Positions 24,609 to 33,360 of a DNA stretch of 64,000 nucleotides are shown in pieces. The position numbers and the translations under genes were made by a program. The stretch spans positions 248,001 to 312,000 of the forward strand of contig NZ_BMRV01000006.1 of NCBI RefSeq assembly GCF_014648815.1. Reading direction: 5' to 3'. The notes under the pieces were generated by a model. It did not search any database. It saw only the letters and a list, made by a program, of their open reading frames with translations, and had not been told where the DNA came from. This DNA comes from Streptomyces flaveolus. GTDB lineage: Bacteria; Actinomycetota; Actinomycetes; Streptomycetales; Streptomycetaceae. The stretch's first letter is position 1. Every line of letters begins with the position of its first letter.

Positions 24609-27600
24609 GTGGGAGACGCGGGGGAGCTGGCGCAGCCGGTCTCGGGGGTCTACGAGAAACTGATCACGGAGGACGTGCGTGACGAGCTGAAGCAACTCGA
24701 GGCGATGGGGTGGAAGGCCGTCGACGCGGAGGTCAGCCCGGAGTCCTCTCCTCATGTACTGGCTCGGCACGTCGGGGAGATGGTGGCCCGTCACCTCGGT
24801 CAGCTTCCGTCTGACCAGCAGGTTCCCTTCGCCAACCGGATCCTGGAGTCTCTGGCCACGAGTGCAGGTGGCCACAGCGACCTCGATACCGTCGGCCCCA
24901 TCGTCGAGGGGCCCCGGCAGTTGTTGGCCCTCGCCGAGCAGGAGGCACCCGGCGCCTACGCGATCCGCCCACTCACTCCGTTGTCCGAAACGTCGTTGCT
25001 CACCAACTCGCCCGATGACCTCAGTCTGGGCTCCGAGCTGAGAGCAGAGTTGGCCACCGCCGACCGCATCGATCTGCTGTGCGCGTTCGTGAAGTGGTAC
25101 GGCATTCGCGTCCTGGAAGACTCCCTGCGCGCCGCCAAGGAGCGGGGCGTACCGATCCGGGTCATCACGACCACCTACATGGGCGCCACCGACCGCCACG
25201 CGCTCGACCGGCTCGTGCGCGACTTCGGCGCCACCGTCAAGGTCAACTATGAGATCCGCTCGACGCGGCTGCACGCCAAGGCTTGGCTCTTCCGGCGCAA
25301 GACAGGTTTCGACACGGCGTACGTCGGCAGTTCCAACCTGTCCCGAGCGGCGCTCCTCGACGGCCTGGAATGGAACGTACGGCTGTCGTCGGTGGCCACA
25401 CCCGCGGTGCTCGACAAGTTCGAGGCAACCTTCGACGCCTACTGGAACGACACGGCCTTCGAGACGTACGACCCCGACCTGCACGGAGAGCGCCTCGACG
25501 GGGCACTGGCCCAGGCGAGTGGGTCCACGTCGACCACCGATCTGAGGATCAACCTCTCCGGCCTAGAGGTGCGTCCCTTTCCGCACCAGCGAGACATGCT
25601 GGAACGGTTGACCGTCGAGCGCGAGATCCGCGGACGGCACCGCAACCTACTCGTTGCGGCAACGGGTACCGGGAAGACCGTCATGGCCGCCCTCGACTAC
25701 CGCCGTCTGTGCAGGGAGTCGGACGCTGGTCGGCCGCGGCTGCTGTTCGTGGCGCACCGCAAGGAAATTCTGAAGCAGTCCTTGCGCACCTACCGCGAGG
25801 TGCTGGACGATGCCTCGTTCGGTGAGCTGCTGCACGGCGGAGCCGATCCGCGCGAGTGGAACCACGTCTTCGCCAGCGTGCAGTCACTCAACGTCCAGAG
25901 ACTGGAGCAGTTGGCTCCGGACCACTTCGACGTCATCGTCATTGACGAGTTCCACCACGCCACGGCTTCCACCTACCGACGGGTGATCGACCACTTCGCC
26001 CCAAAGGAACTGTTGGGCCTGACCGCCACGCCGGAACGGATGGACGGACTCAATGTGCAGGACGAATTCTTCGAGGGCCGCATCGCTGCCGAGATGAGGC
26101 TCTGGGAGGCGCTGGAAAACGATCTGCTCTGCCCCTTCCACTACTTCGGCATTCCTGACGGTACGGATCTGACCAACGTCGGCTGGCAGAAGGGCTCGTA
26201 TGCCGATCAGGACCTCGGGAATCTCTACACGGGAAACGATGCCCGAGCCCGCATCGTCGTCAAGCAGATCCGGGACAAGGTCTCCGACCCCGGTGCCATG
26301 CGTGCGCTCGGCTTCTGCGTCACCAAGGCGCATGCCCACTACATGGCGGATTTCTTCCGCAAGGCCAACTTCGAGGCTGTGGCGCTCGACAGTGACTCGC
26401 CTGCCGACGTGCGCGCCCGGGCGCTGACCGACCTGCGTGACGGCAAGCTTCAGGTCATCTTCTCGGTGGACCTGTTCAACGAGGGGCTCGACATCCCTGA
26501 CGTCGACACCCTCCTCTTGCTGCGGCCCACCAACAGCGCCACTGTCTTCCTCCAACAGCTGGGACGAGGGCTGCGGCGCACCGAGACCAAGCCTGTGCTC
26601 ACTGTGCTCGACTTCATCGGTCAGCACCGGGCGGAGTTCCGTTTCGAGGAGCAGTTCCGGGCCCTGACCAACCTCTCGCGAAACCGGCTCGTCGAGCACA
26701 TCGAGCGGGACTTCCCGCAGCTGCCGTCCGGCTCCCAGATCATCCTGGAAGGCAAGTCGAAGGACCTCATCCTCGACAACATCCGGACCCAGCTGGGCGC
26801 CACGGTGAAGACCCTGGTGAAGGAGGTCAAGGAGTACAGCACCCCGCGTCTCGCTGATTACCTCAGGGAAAGCCGCCGAGAGATCAAAGAGCTGTACAAG
26901 GGCGACAACTCCTGGACAACCGTCCTCCGCCGGGCCGGCCTGCTGGAGGAGTCACTTCCGCAGGGTGAAGCGGCTCTACTCAAGCGAGCCCACGCGTTCC
27001 TCCACGTGGACGATCCGGAACGCGCTCAGGCATACCTCCGCCTACTCGATGACGAGGCCCCGCCCTACAGCGAGCTGGGACCCGCCGACCAGGCGTACGC
27101 CCGCATGCTGTTCTTCAACCTCTGGGACAACGCAGGCGGGTTCACCAGCTACCAGGAGGGACTGGAGTCCCTGCGGACTCAGCACGCGGTCCGTGACGAG
27201 CTCCAACAGTTGCTGTCTTACGTGATCGAGCAGGCCGACCACCTGCCCATCTCGCTGACCGGGCCTCTCAGTCATGTCCCGCTCAAGGTTCACAGCGCAT
27301 ACAACCGCTCGGAGATACTCGCCGCCCTCGGCGTCGCCCGCATCGGTGGCCAGATGCCCCGGTCCTTCGCGCAGGGCGTGCAGTGGGTCGAGGAGCTCCA
27401 GACGGATGCCCTCCTCATCACGCAGGAGAAGAATGAGAAGGACTTCTCCCCCACAGTTCGGTACAAGGACTACGCGCTGAGCCCCACCCTCTACCACTGG
27501 GAGTCACAGAACGCGACGGCCGCCGACTCCCGCACAGGCATGCGCTACCAGCAACACGCGCAGCGCGGGAGTCATGTGCTCCTGTTCATGCGCCGCTACA

Positions 27601-27755
27601 AGAACAGCGACATAGGGAAGTCCCAGCCCTGGATGCTCCTCGGCCCGGCGACTTACGAAAGCCACACCGGTAGCAAACCGATGGCGATCACCTGGCGCCT
27701 GGAGCACGACCTCCCGGCCGACGTGTGGACGTACTCGGCCATCAAAGCAAGCTGA
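24609..27755 (+). CDS. PLD-like nuclease / SF2 helicase / DUF3427 protein
   Basis: This is a large DNA-handling enzyme of 1048 residues. An N-terminal helical part leads to a phospholipase-D-like domain (HAKAWLFRRKTG and VGSSNLSRAAL, an HxK...N site). A superfamily 2 helicase core follows with Walker A AATGTGKT, DEFHH box, TATPERMDG and QQLGRGLRR. The C-terminal third matches DUF3427 (EKDFSPTVRYKDYALSPTLY). This architecture occurs in restriction-like and repair settings. GTG 24609 has GAGGGGG five bases upstream; GTG 24591 would add six residues. Codon use is less G/C-rich than in neighbours, suggesting acquisition. Confidence 0.85.
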   Translation: MGDAGELAQPVSGVYEKLITEDVRDELKQLEAMGWKAVDAEVSPESSPHVLARHVGEMVARHLGQLPSDQQVPFANRILESLATSAGGHSDLDTVGPIVEGPRQLLALAEQEAPGAYAIRPLTPLSETSLLTNSPDDLSLGSELRAELATADRIDLLCAFVKWYGIRVLEDSLRAAKERGVPIRVITTTYMGATDRHALDRLVRDFGATVKVNYEIRSTRLHAKAWLFRRKTGFDTAYVGSSNLSRAALLDGLEWNVRLSSVATPAVLDKFEATFDAYWNDTAFETYDPDLHGERLDGALAQASGSTSTTDLRINLSGLEVRPFPHQRDMLERLTVEREIRGRHRNLLVAATGTGKTVMAALDYRRLCRESDAGRPRLLFVAHRKEILKQSLRTYREVLDDASFGELLHGGADPREWNHVFASVQSLNVQRLEQLAPDHFDVIVIDEFHHATASTYRRVIDHFAPKELLGLTATPERMDGLNVQDEFFEGRIAAEMRLWEALENDLLCPFHYFGIPDGTDLTNVGWQKGSYADQDLGNLYTGNDARARIVVKQIRDKVSDPGAMRALGFCVTKAHAHYMADFFRKANFEAVALDSDSPADVRARALTDLRDGKLQVIFSVDLFNEGLDIPDVDTLLLLRPTNSATVFLQQLGRGLRRTETKPVLTVLDFIGQHRAEFRFEEQFRALTNLSRNRLVEHIERDFPQLPSGSQIILEGKSKDLILDNIRTQLGATVKTLVKEVKEYSTPRLADYLRESRREIKELYKGDNSWTTVLRRAGLLEESLPQGEAALLKRAHAFLHVDDPERAQAYLRLLDDEAPPYSELGPADQAYARMLFFNLWDNAGGFTSYQEGLESLRTQHAVRDELQQLLSYVIEQADHLPISLTGPLSHVPLKVHSAYNRSEILAALGVARIGGQMPRSFAQGVQWVEELQTDALLITQEKNEKDFSPTVRYKDYALSPTLYHWESQNATAADSRTGMRYQQHAQRGSHVLLFMRRYKNSDIGKSQPWMLLGPATYESHTGSKPMAITWRLEHDLPADVWTYSAIKAS

Positions 27756-27777
27756 CCTACGGAATTCGTGCACACGA

Positions 27778-28509
27778 TCAGCGCGCTTCGGCCTCCGCCT
27801 CAAAATGGGCTTGGGCCCGGTCCAGTACGTCGTCCGGGTCCCGGCCATGCGCGCGGAGCCAATGGAGGAGATCGGTGATGACGTCGATCGCCGTCTCCTC
27901 CGCAATCGTCGTCCCCAGCCGACTGAAGGCCACGCCCTGCAGCGGCATCGACGTCGAGGCGTAGAGCTCCAGCACATCTGCTGCCCGGGCCACACGAGGA
28001 GGAGCGGCATACCCGTTGGCCGGCGTGGGGCTCGTGCGGAGCTCGCACCACGTCGACTTGCACTCGGCGGCGAGGTCGACGCCCCAGCGGTCGGTAAGGG
28101 CGTCGATGAGCGCCATACCCCGCCCACCCTCAGCATCGTCGGCCGCATCGGTCAGAACCGGGAGAGCCCGCGAGTCCGGGTCGTGAACCTCGATCCGCAG
28201 GCGGATTCCGTTCATGGAGACGGCGAGCATGGAGGGCGTTCCGGGCCCAACATGCTTGATGACGTTGGCGACGAGCTCACTGACACACAGCTGAGCAACG
28301 TCGGCGAGTTCATGCAAGTCCCAGAGTTCCAGGTGCATTCGCATAAGGCGACGCAGCCCAGCCACTTCCTCCGGCTCCGCTGAGAAGGGCAGCTTCCATG
28401 CCCGCCTTGCCCTCCGACCCGCGCTTTCCATGAAGTAGCCCACCCTCTCGCTCCCCGGATCCTCGGCACCCTGTGCGCTCTGTGACCCCTTGGCGACCAA
28501 GCGTTGCAT
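27778..28509 (-). CDS. ATP-binding protein, anti-sigma kinase-like HATPase
   Basis: This is a cytosolic serine-kinase-like protein of the RsbW / HATPase_c_2 type common in Streptomyces. The N box is CVSELVANVIKHVG and the G box is GGRGMALIDALTDRWGV. A C-terminal extension of about 90 residues has a helix rich in Glu and Ala. ATG 28509 has GGAAG six bases upstream. It is divergent from an XRE gene and is part of a HATPase / XRE / DUF397 group like those scattered through Streptomyces (abaA-like sets). The target is unknown. Confidence 0.82.
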   Translation of the reverse strand: MQRLVAKGSQSAQGAEDPGSERVGYFMESAGRRARRAWKLPFSAEPEEVAGLRRLMRMHLELWDLHELADVAQLCVSELVANVIKHVGPGTPSMLAVSMNGIRLRIEVHDPDSRALPVLTDAADDAEGGRGMALIDALTDRWGVDLAAECKSTWCELRTSPTPANGYAAPPRVARAADVLELYASTSMPLQGVAFSRLGTTIAEETAIDVITDLLHWLRAHGRDPDDVLDRAQAHFEAEAEAR

Positions 28510-28646
28510 TGAGACTTCCAAAATGGAACTCTCATCTAGGCCGAGCAGGAGCGCCCACGCTCAGCACGCGCCCCCGGCGCACACCGTCTTGCTGTTCCTC
28601 GCGATGAACACGACGATCTACGGCATCGACACGAAGGGCCGTTGGT

Positions 28647-29492
28647 ATGGCAATGGGACCCACCACTCGCAGGCGTCAGCTCGGCGCCGACCTGCGTCGC
28701 CTCCGCGAGAGGAGAGGCTTGACCCTGGAGGAGGCGGGAGCGCTAGTCGGCATCTCCAAGGCAACACTCAGCCGCTACGAGACGAAGGAAGGCACGGTCA
28801 AGTGGCGGGCCGTTGATGCTTTGTGTCGCGAGTACGGAGCTACGGACGAGGAGCGCGCAGCTCTGGTCGAGCTGGCCAAGGGGGCCAAGATCCAGGGATG
28901 GTGGCGGTCGCTCGCCGATCCCATCCCCGAGTCCATGAACCTCATGCTCACTCTCGAGGACGAGGTCGTACGTGAGGACCACTACGCCTGCATGTACGTT
29001 CCCGGCCTGCTCCAGACCCGTGCGTACGCCGAAGCCGTACACCGGGCCTCGGAGGTGCAGTGTGAGGAGCGCGAGGTCCAGCTCATGGTCGACATCCGCA
29101 TGAAGCGGCAGGAGTTGCTGGAACGCGAGGAGCCGCCGCACATCTGGTGCGTGATCGACGAGGCGGCGATCCGACGGCGAGTTGGGGGCAGGGAGGTCAT
29201 GAAAGAGCAACTGGAGCACCTGCTCACCGTGTCCGAACGACCGCACATCACCGTCCAAGTGCTGCCGTTCGCACGCGGCGCTCATGCAGCAGCCGTCGGC
29301 AGCTTCGCCGTTCTCCGCGGACAAGCTCCTGAGTTGGACGTCGTGTACGTGGACCTCCTCGGCGGTGGGCTCTTCATGGAGAAGCCGCAGGAGTTGGAGC
29401 GTTATAAGTTGGCGTTCCAGTACCTCAGCGCACAGGCGCTCGACTTGGAGTCGTCAGCCGACCTCGTCGATCGGATCAGCAAGGAGTCATGA
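28647..29492 (+). CDS. XRE family regulator with DUF5753 domain
   Basis: The DNA-binding helix-turn-helix is at residues about 10-65 (LRERRGLTLEEAGALVGISK). The DUF5753 ligand-like domain follows, with YVPGLLQTRAYAEAV, the conserved VIDEAAIRRRVGG and RPHITVQVLPF. The product has 281 residues. These proteins usually work with a small DUF397 partner, whose gene overlaps the stop codon here. Several such pairs influence development or antibiotic production. Confidence 0.9.
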   Translation: MAMGPTTRRRQLGADLRRLRERRGLTLEEAGALVGISKATLSRYETKEGTVKWRAVDALCREYGATDEERAALVELAKGAKIQGWWRSLADPIPESMNLMLTLEDEVVREDHYACMYVPGLLQTRAYAEAVHRASEVQCEEREVQLMVDIRMKRQELLEREEPPHIWCVIDEAAIRRRVGGREVMKEQLEHLLTVSERPHITVQVLPFARGAHAAAVGSFAVLRGQAPELDVVYVDLLGGGLFMEKPQELERYKLAFQYLSAQALDLESSADLVDRISKES

Positions 29493-29680
29493 TGACGGCA
29501 GCGTCGGAACTGCACTGGTTCACGTCCTCCTACAGCGGAGGCAGCGGGACCGAGTGTGTGGAGGCCGCACTCATACCCACAGGGATACTGATCCGTGACT
29601 CCAAGCACCCCGAAGGACCTCTCGTCGAGGTATCCGACGCAGCATGGTGCTGGTTCCTGGCCGCTTCGCTGCAACGCTGA
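29489..29680 (+). CDS. DUF397 domain protein
   Basis: This 63-residue protein has the DUF397 signature FTSSYSGGSGTECVEAA and the strand GILIRDSKHPEGP. It is the usual partner of XRE/DUF5753 regulators; some pairs act like toxin-antitoxin modules. The start overlaps the regulator stop by four bases. ATG codons at 29489 and 29492 are both possible. Confidence 0.88.
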   Translation: MMTAASELHWFTSSYSGGSGTECVEAALIPTGILIRDSKHPEGPLVEVSDAAWCWFLAASLQR

Positions 29681-29706
29681 ATTCCTGGACTTCGAGGAGC
29701 ACACTC

Positions 29707-30003
29707 GTGGTCACACGGCACGCGGAGACAGTCGCTCCCGCACGGCTGCCGCTGAAGACCATCGGGGACGTACGAGCCGCTCTGCGTTCCGGGCACGGGT
29801 TTCCCGGCGACCGAGAGGCTTTCGAGGTTGACCTGCAGCGTGCGCTGGAGGCGTCATCCGAGACTGACCTCAAGGCCCTGGTAACAGTGATCGTCGATTA
29901 CCGCGGCAGGATCCTCCTGTACCTGGACCCAGACTTCGACATCGCCGTACAAGAGGGCGTCGACCTCACAGCGCGACTGAAGCGGCAGGCTCCGCGTCGG
30001 TGA
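29707..30003 (+). CDS. Small DUF6247-like protein
   Basis: The function is unknown. The 98-residue product has the region LKTIGDVRAALRSG, then GDREAFEVDLQRALEAS, seen in DUF6247 proteins, and a C-terminal LKALVTVIVDYRG segment. GTG 29707 was chosen because GAGGAG lies seven bases upstream. The frame is open further upstream but overlaps the DUF397 gene. Such proteins often lie beside XRE/DUF397 pairs. Confidence 0.65.
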   Translation: MVTRHAETVAPARLPLKTIGDVRAALRSGHGFPGDREAFEVDLQRALEASSETDLKALVTVIVDYRGRILLYLDPDFDIAVQEGVDLTARLKRQAPRR

Positions 30004-30127
30004 ACGGCGGCCCGGGCGGCCGGGCTCCCGGGTGGCTGGCTGCCCAGTGGGCGAGAAACCACCGGGTATCCGGACGCTTGCTGGGGCTCCCCTCATGCGG
30101 CACCAGAGAACCTACGGGGTCACCCCA

Positions 30128-30526
30128 CTAGCAACCCGCAACGACCCGGAACCGCAGGCACACCAGCGGCGTTTCCTCGTCCACCGGTGCGCCGATGGCC
30201 TCCCAGAAGCGTCTGTGGCCCGTCCGCCACTCGTCCAGGGAGCGGTCGCCCTCTCCTTCGGCGGCGGCGTGCTCCCACGTGACCGCGCCGAACGGAGCCG
30301 GCTGGACGCGGGTGATCTCGATCGTGGCGACGCAGTCCCCGTCGTTGCCGAGGAGGGCCAGGCGCTCACCCTCGAACTCCAGGCCCTCCGTCTCCTCCAC
30401 GTACTCGGCCAGCAGGCCGGTGGTGGCGGTCTTCCGCCCGGCCAGGACGAGAGCGTTGAGCCGCTCCCGCATCTCTCCCGGCGTGCCGAGTTCCAGCGCC
30501 CGCATGCCGTTCACCCGTGGCCACAC
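30128..30526 (-). CDS. ASCH domain protein
   Basis: This is a 132-residue protein of the ASCH (PUA-like) fold, which binds RNA or modified nucleosides. The Lys/Thr pair in LAGRKTATTGLL, followed by GDCVATIEITRV and GDRSLDEWRTGHRRFW, is typical. GTG 30526 has GGTGGA close upstream; an ATG at residue 8 is possible. It is encoded alone, on the strand opposite the DUF6247-like gene. Confidence 0.85.
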   Translation of the reverse strand: MWPRVNGMRALELGTPGEMRERLNALVLAGRKTATTGLLAEYVEETEGLEFEGERLALLGNDGDCVATIEITRVQPAPFGAVTWEHAAAEGEGDRSLDEWRTGHRRFWEAIGAPVDEETPLVCLRFRVVAGC

Positions 30527-30648
30527 GGTTCCACCGCCCCTTCCGGCGCCTGCGCCACGCCGACCGTTCCGTACTGATGGCCCCCTGGCGGCACGTGATC
30601 ACCCCCACAAGCCGGTTCAGAAGGAGAACAACGCCCGAGCACGCCCTC

Positions 30649-31026
30649 TCAGGAAGCGGACGGCTCGATCTCCCCCGCGAAGACGATCACCTGGTCGATC
30701 AGGCTCCGCCGTAGATGGACGACGTCCGTTCCCGCCAGGCGGGGGCCTCCGTCCGGCGTGGTGAAGGCCCACTTGTACCGGGCCCACTCGTCAGGCATGT
30801 CCACCGCCGAGCAGCGCACCATCGTGCCGGTCCCCGCCGGGTGGCGCCGGATGTCCAGCACGAACTGCTCGACCGCCGCGATCCCTTCCCTGCGTCCCAA
30901 CGGCCCCCAGAAGACCACGTCCGAGGTCAGGGCCTGGGAGAGCAGCTCAGTCACATAGCTGTCGTCCGAGGCGTTGAACGCGGAGAGGAACGTGTCGATC
31001 GCGGACCGTGCTGTCTCTTCCTGCAT
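30649..31026 (-). CDS. SnoaL-like / NTF2-fold protein
   Basis: This is a 125-residue NTF2-like protein. The pattern is an N-terminal helix (ARSAIDTFLSAFNASD), VVFWGPLGRREGIAAVEQF, and late strands with VVHLRRSLIDQVIVFAGE. Related proteins are cyclases or small-molecule hydratases, but the active residues cannot be assigned. It has no operon partner. Confidence 0.78.
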   Translation of the reverse strand: MQEETARSAIDTFLSAFNASDDSYVTELLSQALTSDVVFWGPLGRREGIAAVEQFVLDIRRHPAGTGTMVRCSAVDMPDEWARYKWAFTTPDGGPRLAGTDVVHLRRSLIDQVIVFAGEIEPSAS

Positions 31027-31104
31027 GCACCAGTCATACCAGCCGTTTCGCCCAACGCGCTCCAGCGGACGGCGTACCGCACTGGGCGGGGGCGAGGGGG
31101 GCGC

Positions 31105-31527
31105 TCAGGACGACGCCCCCGCCCCGTCAATCTCCAGCTGGTGGTCCGCCCAGACGTACGTCTCCGGCAGGAGGTCGGTGACCGGCACCGTCCGCGCCTC
31201 CGCGCCCCTGCCCACGATGACCTTGAGGTCGGGGAAGTAGTCGGCCAGGACCTGCCGGCACCGGCCGCACGGGGGGACCACGCCCCGGTCGCGGTCGCCC
31301 ACGGCGACCATCGTGTCCAGTTCGTACGCGCCCTGCGCGGCTGCCGCTCCGACGACGACCAGCTCGGCGCAGGGGCCGCCGGTGAAGTGGTACGCGTTCA
31401 TCGCGGTGACGATGCGGCCGTCCCGGGTGCGGGCCGCGGCTGCCATGGTGTGGTTGTCGCCGTGGCTGCGCGTGCGGGCGACGTCGGCCGCGGCCTGGAT
31501 CAGTTCGTGGTCGACGGGGTGCGTCAC
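31105..31527 (-). CDS. Cytidine deaminase-like protein
   Basis: This is a zinc nucleoside deaminase fold of 140 residues. The active-site pattern is GGPCAELVVV with the catalytic Glu, then PPCGRCRQVL supplying two zinc Cys. This is the CDA / blasticidin-deaminase type. The GTG start at 31527 has AGGAG nine bases upstream. It probably deaminates cytidine or a related nucleoside; the substrate is not certain. Confidence 0.85.
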   Translation of the reverse strand: MTHPVDHELIQAAADVARTRSHGDNHTMAAAARTRDGRIVTAMNAYHFTGGPCAELVVVGAAAAQGAYELDTMVAVGDRDRGVVPPCGRCRQVLADYFPDLKVIVGRGAEARTVPVTDLLPETYVWADHQLEIDGAGASS

Positions 31528-31685
31528 GGCGGAGGCTCCTGCGGGGTGGCGTGGGTGGTCAGGGCGTCGGCCGACCAACCTAGTGCCGCCATCGGCCGCG
31601 TGGTACTGGATATCGGGCGGTGAGCGTGGGCAGTTGGCGGGGACCGGCGTCCCCTCCCGTCCGCGACGGTGAAAGAGTCGGCGCC

Positions 31686-32717
31686 ATGACGAGGACCACC
31701 CCGCCCCGCCCGGTCGACATCGAGGCGCTCTTCCCCGAGCTCGCCGGCTACCGGGGCACCACCACCCGGCTGCACCCGCGGGCAGGCCACCCTGGCGCGG
31801 CGGACAGTTCCGTGGGTGGGCCCCTGCTGTGGCCCGTGGACGAGCCCTGGCCCGTCTGCGTCCAGCCTCATGCCCGGGATCGGGGACGGCGGCTTTCGGA
31901 CATCCGCCGGGAGCGGGAGCTCTGGGCGGAGGCGCACCCTCGTGGAACAGGGCTCACGGACGCCGAGCGCGAGCTCCTGGACGAGCTCGAGCGCACCCAC
32001 CGGATCCCCGACCTCACCGAGACGACCCCCGTGCCGATGATCGGCCTCGCCCAGCTGTACCGGCGGGACGTTCCCGACCTCCTCCCCGGACCGGACGGCT
32101 GCGACCTGCTCCAGGTGTTCTGGTGTCCCTTCGACGCGCACGGCAGGACGGGGTTCGAGCCGTATCTAGAGCTGCGGTGGCGCAGGTCGGCCGAGGTCGG
32201 TGAGGTGCTGACCGCGCCGCCGCGGCCGGAGGTGGTCGGCTACGCCGGGTACGTGCCCGAGCCGTGTGTGCTGCACCCCGAGCAGGTCGTCACCTATCCG
32301 TTCGCCGGGCTCCTGCCTCAGGAGCTGTGCGACCGGCTCGACGCCTGGGACGAGGCTCTTGAGGAGGAGGCCGAAGAGGCCGCCGACTGCTCCGGCTGCG
32401 CGGCAGAGGCGATCGGATACCAGTACGACCTCTCCATACCGCCCGGATGGCGCGCGGGCGGCTACGCGTCCTGGCACCGGACCGATCCGTACGCCATGGA
32501 CTGCCGGGCCTGCGCGGCTCCCATGGAGCTGCTGCTCACCATCGACACCTCCGAATGGGACGGCGGCAGCCGCAGCTGGACGCCCGTCGAGGAACGGGAC
32601 CTGCCCCCGCGCCCCTTCGCCACGCCCACCGAGGTCGTCGTCGGCAACCACGGTGAGCTGAACGTCTTCGCCTGCCCCGCCGACCCCGGGCATCCGCACC
32701 GCTGGAGCGTCCAGTGA
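31686..32717 (+). CDS. Hypothetical protein with two Cys pairs
   Basis: The protein is not recognised with confidence; it resembles the DUF1963 / YwqG-like group in layout. The 343-residue product has an early PLLWPVDEPWP block and MIGLAQLYRRDVPDLLP. An acidic segment (EEEAEEAADCSGCAAEA) and DCRACAAPMELLL later give two CxxC pairs that could bind zinc. It ends with VFACPADPGHPHRW. It has no operon partner and a weak ribosome site. Confidence 0.6.
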   Translation: MTRTTPPRPVDIEALFPELAGYRGTTTRLHPRAGHPGAADSSVGGPLLWPVDEPWPVCVQPHARDRGRRLSDIRRERELWAEAHPRGTGLTDAERELLDELERTHRIPDLTETTPVPMIGLAQLYRRDVPDLLPGPDGCDLLQVFWCPFDAHGRTGFEPYLELRWRRSAEVGEVLTAPPRPEVVGYAGYVPEPCVLHPEQVVTYPFAGLLPQELCDRLDAWDEALEEEAEEAADCSGCAAEAIGYQYDLSIPPGWRAGGYASWHRTDPYAMDCRACAAPMELLLTIDTSEWDGGSRSWTPVEERDLPPRPFATPTEVVVGNHGELNVFACPADPGHPHRWSVQ

Positions 32718-33360
32718 CCGGGCCCGCATCGCCTACGGCTCGCAGGCCGGCCGCTGACTAGCAGGACGCCCACTCGGTCACCAACTGCTTTTTGGCCAAC
32801 GTGAGTTGGTCGTCAACCGTGCATTTTTCGCCTCATACCTCCAGGGACGGCCATCCGTAGTCACTGAGCTGCCACAACGGGTGAACACAAGCGGTATGGT
32901 CCCTGCCGAATGCCCTTGGCGGGCCCGGCAGTTCGGGTGTCTGCAGGAACGAACCTGCGCTGTCGCGAGCCCGCTCCGCCGTCGTCCCCCACCGCTCGTG
33001 CAGGCCCTGCGCTCGTCCCCTGGAGATCCATGTCGTGCACACTCACCGTTGTCGGCATCGCTGAGTCCTCGGCACGTGGAGGCGTGACGGGGGCGCTGTC
33101 CCGGGCGGTGCCGCGGGAGAGCGCCGAGGGCCGCCGCGTCCCTTTGCCGCCGATCGGGAGACGCCGGCTGCTTCTGGCTTGTTGAGGACCCTCGCCGCCG
33201 CGGGGCGGCTCCGGTACGCCCTCGATACCGCGACACCGGCCCACCAGTCCGGCGTCCTGGGCCGCCCCGGCCGCTCCCTCCGGACCCGCCTCTCCGACCG
33301 CCGGGACCGGCCCGCCCCCCAACCCCCCACACCGACGGCTTCCCCCTCCGTGAGGACCCG
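32718..33360 (+). promoter_or_regulatory. Long upstream region of the conservon
   Basis: These 643 bases hold no supported gene. A -10-like TATGGT at 32895-32900 would give a leader of about 450 bases before the sensor gene. Locally A/T-rich patches at 32780-32900 contrast with the flanking DNA. No riboswitch fold was recognised. Confidence 0.35.

Noticed and set aside
24609..29680. Complete known defence system (BREX, DISARM or Zorya)
   Set aside because: Only the helicase-nuclease is present; none of the marker genes of those systems were seen.
29644..29706. Earlier start for the DUF6247-like gene
   Set aside because: It would overlap the DUF397 gene, while GTG 29707 has a good GAGGAG site.
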